Source of the DNA: Microbacterium sp. MPKO10
GTDB taxonomy: Bacteria; Actinomycetota; Actinomycetes; Actinomycetales; Microbacteriaceae
Direction: 5' to 3'
Length of the DNA: 64,000 nt
NCBI RefSeq assembly: GCF_026107415.2
Contig: NZ_JAPCHX010000005.1
Location: forward strand, 1-64,000
Under the pieces are notes generated by a model. It was given only the letters and a program-made list of their open reading frames with translations. It was not told the origin of the DNA and searched no databases. Shown piece by piece: positions 23,803 to 30,545 of the stretch. The translations under genes were made by a program, and so were the position numbers. Numbering within the stretch: the stretch's first letter is position 1; the number at the start of each line of letters is the position of its first letter.

Positions 23803-25161
23803 ATGGCGAAAACCGTATCGGCGTACACGTGCACAGAGTGCGGCTGGCAGACCGCGAAATGGGTCGGACGCTGCGGCGAATGCCAACAGTGGGGCACGGT
23901 CGTCGAGGCCGGTCAATCGAGCGGCATCCAGAAGCGCGTGACAGCCGCATCCGTTGCGACGGACAGAGTGGCGCGCCCGATCACCGACGTCGCCACCTCA
24001 TCGATCTCGCACTGGCCGAGCGGCATCGCCGAATTCGACCGCGTGCTGGGCGGAGGGCTCGTGCCGGGTGCCGCGATTCTGGTGTCGGGTGAGCCCGGCG
24101 TCGGCAAATCAACGCTGCTGCTCGAGGTCGCCGCCCGTACGGCGCGGGCCAAGTCGCGTGTGCTGTACGTCAGCGCAGAAGAGTCCGTCAGCCAGGTGCG
24201 ACTGAGGGCCGAGCGCACGGGCGCGCTCGACGAGAATCTGTTCCTCGCGGCCGAGACCGATTTGGCGACCGTGCTGGGGCAGATCGAATCGGTTGACCCC
24301 GACCTGCTGATCGTCGATTCGGTGCAGACGGTGGCGAGCAGTTCGGTCGACGGGCTCCCGGGCCAGCCCAGCCAGGTTCGCGAAGTCGCCGCCGCACTCA
24401 TTCGGGTGGCGAAAGAACGCTCGTTGCCGCTGCTGCTTGTCGGGCACGTCACGAAAGACGGCACGATCGCCGGGCCTCGGCTTCTCGAGCACCTCGTCGA
24501 CGTCGTCTGCCAGTTCGAGGGTGACCGCCAGACGGCTCTGCGGTTCATTCGCGCGCTCAAGAACAGGTTCGGCCCGACGGACGAAGTGGGCTGCTTCGAG
24601 ATGACCGGTGCCGGCATCGCCGAGGTGCCCGACCCATCGAAACTCTTCCTCAGCCGTGGAGCCTCCGTCTCTGGCACCTGTGTCACCGTCGCGATGGAGG
24701 GCAGGCGCGCTCTTCCCGTCGAAGTCCAGGCTCTCGTCGTGCCGACACCGGCGCCGAACGCGCGGCGTGTCACCAGCGGTGTCGACGGCAGCCGGGTCTC
24801 CATGCTTCTGGCCGTGCTCGAAAAGCGGGCGGGGGTGAAGCTCTCCGACTTTGACGTGTATGTGTCGACAGTGGGCGGCGTCCGGCTGACCGAACCGTCG
24901 GCAGACCTGGCAATCGCCATCGCGATCGCTTCCGCCCGCAAAGACTGGCCGGTGTCGCACACGCTTGCCGCTTTCGGCGAGATCAGTCTCGCCGGTGAGA
25001 TCCGCCCGGTCGTCGCGGGCAAGCAGCGTCGCTCTGAGGCGCGCCGTCTCGGCTACACCACGCTCGTCGATTCGGAAGCGGGCGGCATCCAGAATGCTCT
25101 CGCCCTCGCAAAGCGCTCGGGCGGATCGCAGCGCGACCACGAGATCGATACGGCGTTCTGA
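23803..25161 (+). CDS. radA: DNA repair protein RadA (Sms)
   Basis: 452 residues with the full RadA layout: a four-Cys zinc finger (CTECGW, CGECQQW), Walker A GEPGVGKS, the RadA-specific KNRFG motif (KNRFGPTDEVG) and a C-terminal Lon-like domain ending in SLAGEIRPV. It is a RecA-like helicase that drives branch migration during recombination repair. It is divergent from the ectB-like gene and convergent with the next gene. Conserved length and motifs make this certain. Confidence 0.97.
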   Translation: MAKTVSAYTCTECGWQTAKWVGRCGECQQWGTVVEAGQSSGIQKRVTAASVATDRVARPITDVATSSISHWPSGIAEFDRVLGGGLVPGAAILVSGEPGVGKSTLLLEVAARTARAKSRVLYVSAEESVSQVRLRAERTGALDENLFLAAETDLATVLGQIESVDPDLLIVDSVQTVASSSVDGLPGQPSQVREVAAALIRVAKERSLPLLLVGHVTKDGTIAGPRLLEHLVDVVCQFEGDRQTALRFIRALKNRFGPTDEVGCFEMTGAGIAEVPDPSKLFLSRGASVSGTCVTVAMEGRRALPVEVQALVVPTPAPNARRVTSGVDGSRVSMLLAVLEKRAGVKLSDFDVYVSTVGGVRLTEPSADLAIAIAIASARKDWPVSHTLAAFGEISLAGEIRPVVAGKQRRSEARRLGYTTLVDSEAGGIQNALALAKRSGGSQRDHEIDTAF

Positions 25162-25304
25162 GCAGACACAGTTCACGGCATCGCGAAGCGTTCACACGTG
25201 AGTGCCGAGAGCACCTGCCCTCGTGGGCCTGCGGCACTCCCCCATACCCGGCACCACCCTCTCCCGGGGCGGCCCATGAAGACTGATCAGGATCAGCGGC
25301 CGGC

Positions 25305-25715
25305 TCACTCGATTTCGAGGTCGAGCACCTTCATGATCTCGTCCGGCGCGGCCTGCATCGGGTGCGGTCCGGCGATATCGAAGAACACGGTCTCGATCGC
25401 CTCGCCGTGCGTGCGCAAGAAGGTATGCAGCCAGAGTCCGTTTTGCAGCCCGACGAACGGCGGAAGCGATGCCGGCTTGTTCTTCGCGTCGGAGAACAGC
25501 AGCAGCGCCAGTCTTCCGGTCTCCGGCTGCCGGAACGTCCACACCTCGCCAGCATCCGTTGGCTTGTCTGGCTGACCGGGCTTCATGAGCGGAACGACCA
25601 TGTGATCGTTGCGCAGCGCAAAGGCGACAGCAGCCATGTCCTGCTTCTCGAGGGCATCGGCGAGCACCTGGGAACGGAACGCCGGCTGATTCTTCTTCGG
25701 GGGCTTCTTGGCCAT
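25305..25715 (-). CDS. SseB-domain-like small protein
   Basis: 136 residues, soluble, with Lys-rich start MAKKPPKKNQPAF. The core NDHMVVPLMKPGQ, WTFRQPETGRLALLLFSDAKNKPA and FDIAGPHPMQAAPDEIMKVLD resembles the SseB N-terminal fold (xxVPxxx...Gxxxxxxftdxxal). Molecular role unknown. It stands alone, convergent with radA. Three near-identical GTCGGTCAGCGT-type units follow just upstream of its start (25728-25778), which may reflect a small tandem duplication. Confidence 0.6.
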   Translation of the reverse strand: MAKKPPKKNQPAFRSQVLADALEKQDMAAVAFALRNDHMVVPLMKPGQPDKPTDAGEVWTFRQPETGRLALLLFSDAKNKPASLPPFVGLQNGLWLHTFLRTHGEAIETVFFDIAGPHPMQAAPDEIMKVLDLEIE

Positions 25716-25851
25716 GCTTCTAGTGTCTCAGGTCGGTCAGCGTCGCAGGTTGGTCAGCGTCGCAGGTCGGTCAGCGTCTCAGATGGGCGCCTGCCTCACA
25801 GGAGTAAGCGCCACAGTTGGGAACGCACGTCAGACCCAAGGTTCCCACCGA

Positions 25852-26490
25852 TCAATAGAGTGCGAACTGCGCGGTCTTGTCAGATTCGATGCCGGCGACG
25901 GATGTCGTCAGGTGATACGAGGCACCGTCTGCGGGAACCGGATCGCGCTTCTCCGCATCACACGTGTCGGGGTTGCTGCGCGTGCGGTCCCACTCGATCG
26001 CCGGCTCCGAAGTCAGCGACTTTCCGGCCTCGATCGTGGTCTCGGCGTTGGTCGGCTCAACCTGGCAATCGGTTGAGGTCCAGTAGGTGTCTTTGCCGCT
26101 CGTGATGGTGAACACCTGTTGCGAGGTTCCGACGTCGATGGTGCAGGGCACATCGCCCACGTTCGTGATGGTCAGGCTTAGCTTCGGCAGCTCCCCAGAG
26201 GCGTAAGACTTTTTGTCCGTCTCTGCGGTGACCTCGACGTTGTCTTCCGTGCATTCGACGGGCTCGTCCGATTTCTTGGAGTCATCCGCCGCTTCCGTCG
26301 CCTTCGGCTTCGTCGTCTCTGACTGTGATGTGCCTGACTTCTGTTCATCGGCACCAGACGAAGAGCCGGGGCGCCAGACCAAAAGCACAATGATGGCAAT
26401 GACCGCGATCAGCCCGGCGAGCACCCACAGGCGCCGCTTGATGTAGACGCTGCGGGGCAGACGACCGTGAGGACCCTGATTCGTCGACAT
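25852..26490 (-). CDS. Membrane-anchored extracytoplasmic protein (DUF4232-like core)
   Basis: 212 residues from ATG 26490; an in-frame extension upstream adds an unlikely 31 residues. One membrane helix (LWVLAGLIAVIAIIVLLVW, about 24-42) is followed by a Ser/Thr/Lys-rich linker and a beta-rich domain. That domain has CTEDNVEVTAETDKKSYASGE and ITNVGDVPCTIDVGTSQQVF. Paired cysteines suggest disulfides outside the cell. This matches small actinobacterial cell-envelope proteins of unknown role. Confidence 0.7.
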   Translation of the reverse strand: MSTNQGPHGRLPRSVYIKRRLWVLAGLIAVIAIIVLLVWRPGSSSGADEQKSGTSQSETTKPKATEAADDSKKSDEPVECTEDNVEVTAETDKKSYASGELPKLSLTITNVGDVPCTIDVGTSQQVFTITSGKDTYWTSTDCQVEPTNAETTIEAGKSLTSEPAIEWDRTRSNPDTCDAEKRDPVPADGASYHLTTSVAGIESDKTAQFALY

Positions 26491-26580
26491 GCCCTCATGG
26501 TAGGTGCGATAATCCCGGATGCTGTCGCGCCACGCGCGCGTCGAGAAGCCTTTCAGGCACCAGATCAGCCGTTCTGCGCG

Positions 26581-26623
26581 CACTGACGCGCGGAGGGAGC
26601 GCGTCTCCCTCCGCGCATCAGTG
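26581..26623. terminator. Stem-loop, probably the original terminator of the nucleotidase gene
   Basis: 19-bp arms with one mismatch (26581-26599 and 26605-26623) around the 5-nt loop CGCGT. No neighbouring gene now reads into it: the gene to the left starts at 26490 on the minus strand. It lies 13 bp from a copied nucleotidase gene end (26637-26665), which suggests that it ended that gene before the 26.6-30.6 kb segment was inserted. Confidence 0.5.
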
Positions 26624-26636
26624 TTTGGCGACCCGT

Positions 26637-26665
26637 TACGAGCGGTCGGCCGTTCTGCGTGCGCG
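26637..26665. repeat. Left 29-bp direct repeat (copy of nucleotidase 3' end)
   Basis: Identical over 29 bp to 30547-30575, beginning TACGAGCGGTCGG. On the minus strand it reads RARRTADRS then a stop (TAA here, TAG in the other copy), the last nine residues of the 5'-nucleotidase. The repeats are in the same orientation and bracket the ABC-transporter operon. Confidence 0.85.
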
Positions 26666-26750
26666 GTTCTGCCTGCGCCCGAGCGATCTCACACATCGGC
26701 GCTCAGCGCGCCGCCTGATTCCGTTCCGTGGAGACTTCCCGTTCAATTTT

Positions 26751-26813
26751 GACAAGGACACTTGACAACCCTGTTAGCTGTTTCCATACTTAGAGAGACA
26801 AGGAAACTTGACA
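26751..26813 (+). promoter_or_regulatory. Promoter with paired 17-bp operator repeats for the ABC operon
   Basis: GACAAGGACACTTGACA (26751-26767) and GACAAGGAAACTTGACA (26797-26813) differ at one base and are 46 bp apart. The first contains the -35 TTGACA (26762-26767); CATACT at 26785-26790 is a -10 at 17-bp spacing. The second covers the predicted +1, the AAGGA ribosome site and the TTG start. A repressor bound to both would block the promoter and translation start; the XRE protein of the operon is the natural candidate. Confidence 0.6.
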
Positions 26814-27926
26814 GATACGCAGACGCACACAAGACGGAGAAGACTCGGACGTGACCAGATGCTGACCAAAGCGACGGCTTCCCGTAGACGGCAACGAAGA
26901 CGGTCAGCGTTTGTAGCTTTGTCCGTAATCAGCGCACGAGACCTTATTCGGAATCCGCAGACGGGATTCGCGCTGCTCTTCATGTTCGGCTTCTATCTCC
27001 TAGTCATCGTCGCAATCGAAGCGAGCTTCACGATGAACAGGCCGGAACCTGTCGTAGCCGTCGTTGCGGTGCCCGGAGCCGAGGCGTCGTCTTTCCTCGA
27101 TATCCTTGAAAACAACGGGATCGACGCGTCGATGAGCGAGTCAGAAAGACCGCTGACCGGTGGCGTGAACGCTGTCGTGACCATGAACGCAGACAAGGCA
27201 TCAGTGATTCTTGAGGCCGAAAAGTCGCCAGGGTGGCAAGACATCTGGCACAGCTTGCGCGTTTCGGGCTACATGGGGTCCGAGATCACAGTTGTGGACA
27301 CTGTCGGCGACCATAAGACAGATTTCCTTCGCCATAACCTCGGCACTGCCCTCGCTCTAGGATTCATGGCAATCGCTTTTATTGGCACCGCCGTTCCCCT
27401 GGTGTCGATGCGAGAGCGAGGGATCCTTCGCCTCTTTGGCACCACCCCATTGCCGCGCGCAAGTCTGCTCGCTTCTCAGCTGCCCATTAAAATGGTACTC
27501 GGGCTGGCCGAGGCGGCACTTGTCATTGGAATCGCACTTTCGCTCAATTACGTCGACGCCATTCATACGGGCCGGTTGTTCCTGACGATGCTGCTGAGCC
27601 TCACGATGTTGCTCGCGTTCGGCTTGCTCTTTGCAACGCGCTCGCGAAGTGCTGAGGCAACACAGCAGACAATGGCTATGCTCCCGATCTTGCTGATCGC
27701 ACCCGCGGGCGGAGTATTCCCCCTCGATGATCTCCCGACCTTCCTCATCGTCATCTGCAATATGTTTCCAACGACGTGGGTCGTCGCTGCGATCAGCGCT
27801 GACATTGCAGATATTGAGGCCTTCACGAGCCTCCCGATTCTCTGGCTGCTCATGCTCGCCGTTTCGGCAGTCGTATTCTTCGTCGCGAGTCGACGATTCC
27901 AGTGGGACCAAGGCGATATCAGATGA
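26808..27926 (+). CDS. ABC-2 type permease with large external loop
   Basis: 372 residues from TTG 26808 (site AAGGA 6 bp before); ATG 26859 is a weaker alternative. A basic N-terminus leads to helix 1 (FALLFMFGFYLLVIVAIEA, about 57-75). A loop of about 110 residues follows, then five helices containing the block LGFMAIAFIGTAVPLVSMRERGILRLFGTTPL. That block is shared almost word for word with the second permease of the operon. It should form the membrane part of an exporter with the ATPase at 28618. No precursor peptide or synthetase gene is next to it, so the cargo is unknown. Confidence 0.85.
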   Translation: MTDTQTHTRRRRLGRDQMLTKATASRRRQRRRSAFVALSVISARDLIRNPQTGFALLFMFGFYLLVIVAIEASFTMNRPEPVVAVVAVPGAEASSFLDILENNGIDASMSESERPLTGGVNAVVTMNADKASVILEAEKSPGWQDIWHSLRVSGYMGSEITVVDTVGDHKTDFLRHNLGTALALGFMAIAFIGTAVPLVSMRERGILRLFGTTPLPRASLLASQLPIKMVLGLAEAALVIGIALSLNYVDAIHTGRLFLTMLLSLTMLLAFGLLFATRSRSAEATQQTMAMLPILLIAPAGGVFPLDDLPTFLIVICNMFPTTWVVAAISADIADIEAFTSLPILWLLMLAVSAVVFFVASRRFQWDQGDIR

Positions 27927-27986
27927 TCACAATTCAGTTTTCCGAGACAGTATCCGTTCCCCTCGCAATCACGACTGGAGAAGAAA

Positions 27987-28400
27987 ATGGGTAAGGCTCA
28001 TCAACGAGAACAGGCTCAGGGAGATCGCGCGGTTACGCGCCGTTACCTGCTTGAACTCGCGCCTGGAATCGTCGGATTTCTCGCTCTCTTCCTGGCGATC
28101 ACAACCTGGGGGGACCTCGAGAGCGGAAAACCGTGGAACTTCATCTTGGCGGTGTCCCCGATCGTTCCCATTCTCTGGATGATCGTCGCAGTCGTCAGGC
28201 ATGTGCGCAGAATTGACGAATTCCAACAGATTCTCATACTGCAGAGTTTTGCACTCGGATTCGGCGTGGCAATGCTCACAGCGCTGGCAATCGCGTTGAT
28301 CGGAATGACCGGCATCGTTGTCATCGGCACCGAGTGGTACGTCTTCATCCTCGGGATGACGGCGTGGCTTACGGGCAGCATATGGGCCAACAGACGATGA
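27987..28400 (+). CDS. Four-helix membrane protein
   Basis: 137 residues with four hydrophobic helices (about 25-42, 50-68, 87-108 and 112-130) and a charged loop RHVRRIDEFQQIL between helices 2 and 3. It overlaps the XRE gene (ATGA), a pairing often seen for small membrane proteins beside YozG-like regulators. It may sense membrane stress or act as an immunity-type protein for whatever the exporter handles. No family motif recognised. Confidence 0.75.
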   Translation: MGKAHQREQAQGDRAVTRRYLLELAPGIVGFLALFLAITTWGDLESGKPWNFILAVSPIVPILWMIVAVVRHVRRIDEFQQILILQSFALGFGVAMLTALAIALIGMTGIVVIGTEWYVFILGMTAWLTGSIWANRR

Positions 28401-28621
28401 AGAACCACCTCCGCCAAATTCGAGAGTCACGGGGATGGACTCAGGGGGCGCTCGCGGATCTCCTCGGAGTGTCCCGGCAGACGGTCAATGCTCTGGAGAC
28501 GGGAAAGTACGATCCCTCCCTTCCGCTTGCATTTCGTATTTCACACGTCTTCGAGCAGCCCATTGAGTCGATCTTCCTTCCGTCCCCGGAGGATCTGCCG
28601 CCGAATGGAGGACGTCGATGA
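28397..28621 (+). CDS. XRE-family regulator (74 aa, YozG/PBSX type)
   Basis: Single helix-turn-helix domain: LRQIRESRGWTQGALADLLGVSRQTVNALETGKYDPSLPLAFRIS, then FEQPIESIF typical of this short group. It overlaps genes on both sides (ATGA at each end), so it is made together with the exporter. It is likely the autoregulator of the operon, acting on the 17-bp repeats at 26751-26813. Confidence 0.9.
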   Translation: MKNHLRQIRESRGWTQGALADLLGVSRQTVNALETGKYDPSLPLAFRISHVFEQPIESIFLPSPEDLPPNGGRR

Positions 28622-29628
28622 TCGACAATGGCAAAGACCAGGGGAACGTCGAAGATCACGTGGCGGGCGCTCACGCGGACACCACCGTCATCACAGTTGA
28701 CAAGCTCGTCAAGAGTTACAACGGTACGGATGTGCTCTCAGGAATAGACCTCAATGTTCAACGCGGCGAGATCTTTGGGCTTCTTGGTCCCAACGGAGCG
28801 GGCAAGACTACCACTCTGGAATGCGTCGTTGGCCTACGGGCGCCGACTTCAGGCACTGTCAGAGTTTTCGGGCTCAATCCGGCGAAGGCCCGCGCCGAAA
28901 TAACGTCCCGAGTGTCCGTTCAGCCACAATCAGCAAGTCTGTTTGAGACTCTCACTGTGGGTGAGACTCTTCGCCTTTTCGCCTCTTTTTACGCGAACCC
29001 GCGCGACTGGAGAGAGGTCATCGATGAAGTCGGCCTTAGCCATCAAGGTGCAGTCCGGACGAAACACCTCTCCGGCGGCCAGAATCGACGTCTCCTCATC
29101 GGAATCGCGCTCATGTCCCAACCCGAGGTCGTTGTGTTAGATGAACCGTCAGCTGGACTCGACCCCGCCGCGCGCCAAAACCTTTGGGGGACAATCACTG
29201 GTCTCAGTGCCGCAGGAACAACCATCGTTCTTTCCACGCATCATATGGATGAAGCGACATCGCTGTGTCACCGCGTGGGGATTCTTGTATCGGGAAAGAT
29301 CGTTGCCCTCGGCACCCCGGAGGAACTCATCCGGCAGCGCAACGCAGACACGACAGTCTCTTTCACAGTTCCGGCAAGGACAGATCAAAAGATCTTAAAG
29401 GGCCTCGGCCCTGATGGAGCCGTTCGCATTGACGAGACCAGCGGTGAGTGGCGGGTCCATGTCCGAACTGAAACTCCCGATGACCTGGTGCGATCGATAG
29501 CCTTCAACCTCGCAATCGAGGCCAGTGATTACGACATTCGGAGGGGGAGCCTCGAGGATCTCTTCATCGAGCTCGCAGATGAAGGCTCGCCGACCAACGC
29601 AGACTCTGATTCTCCTGAACCAGTATGA
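28618..29628 (+). CDS. ABC transporter ATP-binding protein (DrrA/CcmA type)
   Basis: 336 residues: Walker A GPNGAGKT, Q-loop VQPQSASLF, signature LSGGQNRR, Walker B VVVLDEPSAGLDP and H-loop STHHMDEA, followed by a roughly 100-residue C-terminal extension. An unusually long, acidic N-terminal stretch (1-25) precedes the core. It energises the two ABC-2 permeases; export of a drug, lipid or peptide is the usual job of this subfamily. Confidence 0.95.
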   Translation: MIDNGKDQGNVEDHVAGAHADTTVITVDKLVKSYNGTDVLSGIDLNVQRGEIFGLLGPNGAGKTTTLECVVGLRAPTSGTVRVFGLNPAKARAEITSRVSVQPQSASLFETLTVGETLRLFASFYANPRDWREVIDEVGLSHQGAVRTKHLSGGQNRRLLIGIALMSQPEVVVLDEPSAGLDPAARQNLWGTITGLSAAGTTIVLSTHHMDEATSLCHRVGILVSGKIVALGTPEELIRQRNADTTVSFTVPARTDQKILKGLGPDGAVRIDETSGEWRVHVRTETPDDLVRSIAFNLAIEASDYDIRRGSLEDLFIELADEGSPTNADSDSPEPV

Positions 29629-30431
29629 ACGCGATCGATCGGCTTTTGGGGCGACAGCGGCGCTTACTCTCTACCCGAGGTCAGTTTTACGAAGTGAGCG
29701 CCGCGAGCGCGAAGGAATTGCTTCGAAGCAGTCGGTCCGTGTTCACCATGATTGTCATGTTTGCCGTCATTCTCGTCATCACTCTGAGTCTGACTGGCCT
29801 TGTGAGCAGCACTTCATCAGGTCCAGGACCCGCTCTGAACGGTGGTCTGAGTCTGTCACTCACGATGGGGTTTATGGCGATAGCTTTCGTCGGCACGACT
29901 GTGCCACTCGTGTCGTACCGTGGCCGAGGCACCTTGCGGCTCTTAGGCACGACGCCATTGCGACGTCTCCTGTTCGTCCTCGCCCAAGCGCCTGTCAGGT
30001 TCGGCATTGCCGCGGGAGAGTTCTTTATCGTCGCCGCTTGCGCAGTCGCATTCGGTCACGTCGGGGCCCCGGCTTTCGCGCGTCTCGCGGTCACCGCGAC
30101 GATTGGATTCGCGATGTTGATGAGCTTCGCGTTCCTTCTTGCGTCACGGATGAGCGATTCAGATTTCGTCTCTATCGTCAGCAGCCTTCTCCCGCTGATC
30201 GCCATCCTCAGTTCTGGGTCTTTCATTCACGACATTGTGCCCAGAGCCGTACAAATTCTTGTGAACTATGTACCGACAACGTGGTTCATTCGCGCGCTTG
30301 ATGCCGATTTGAATGGCACCCATTCGCCACTGAGTGTTCCGGTTCTGTGGAGTCTGATGGCAGGAACCGCCGCCCTCACGATCGTGCTCACGTCGGTGAT
30401 CTTCAACTGGGATCAAGGAGACCGCGACTGA
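29625..30431 (+). CDS. ABC-2 type permease, second subunit
   Basis: 268 residues with six helices. The segment LTMGFMAIAFVGTTVPLVSYRGRGTLRLLGTTPLRRLLF repeats the first permease nearly exactly, and both end in a similar FNWDQGDR / FQWDQGDIR tail. It lacks the 110-residue loop after helix 1. The two subunits look like an ancient duplication forming an asymmetric heterodimer in which only one partner keeps the external domain. The start overlaps the ATPase stop (ATGA). Confidence 0.88.
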   Translation: MNAIDRLLGRQRRLLSTRGQFYEVSAASAKELLRSSRSVFTMIVMFAVILVITLSLTGLVSSTSSGPGPALNGGLSLSLTMGFMAIAFVGTTVPLVSYRGRGTLRLLGTTPLRRLLFVLAQAPVRFGIAAGEFFIVAACAVAFGHVGAPAFARLAVTATIGFAMLMSFAFLLASRMSDSDFVSIVSSLLPLIAILSSGSFIHDIVPRAVQILVNYVPTTWFIRALDADLNGTHSPLSVPVLWSLMAGTAALTIVLTSVIFNWDQGDRD

Positions 30432-30498
30432 CAGACACCTCAGCTTCGCCACGCCGACAGCTCGACTGCTCAGACTGTGAGCCGACAGAAATCAAAAA

Positions 30499-30537
30499 GT
30501 GTGGCGCGGAGAGAATTCAATCCGCTCCGCGCCACAC
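30499..30537. terminator. Strong bidirectional terminator
   Basis: A 13-bp perfect stem, GTGTGGCGCGGAG (30499-30511) / CTCCGCGCCACAC (30525-30537), with an A-run on the left, so on the minus strand it ends in TTTTT. It lies between the convergent ABC operon and the nucleotidase gene, just inside the right 29-bp repeat. Confidence 0.88.
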
Positions 30538-30545
30538 ATCCTGAC

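Noticed and set aside
26762-26854. 30-codon TTG-started frame before the first ABC permease
   Set aside because: It starts inside the -35 hexamer of the predicted promoter, upstream of the transcript start, so it is unlikely to be translated.
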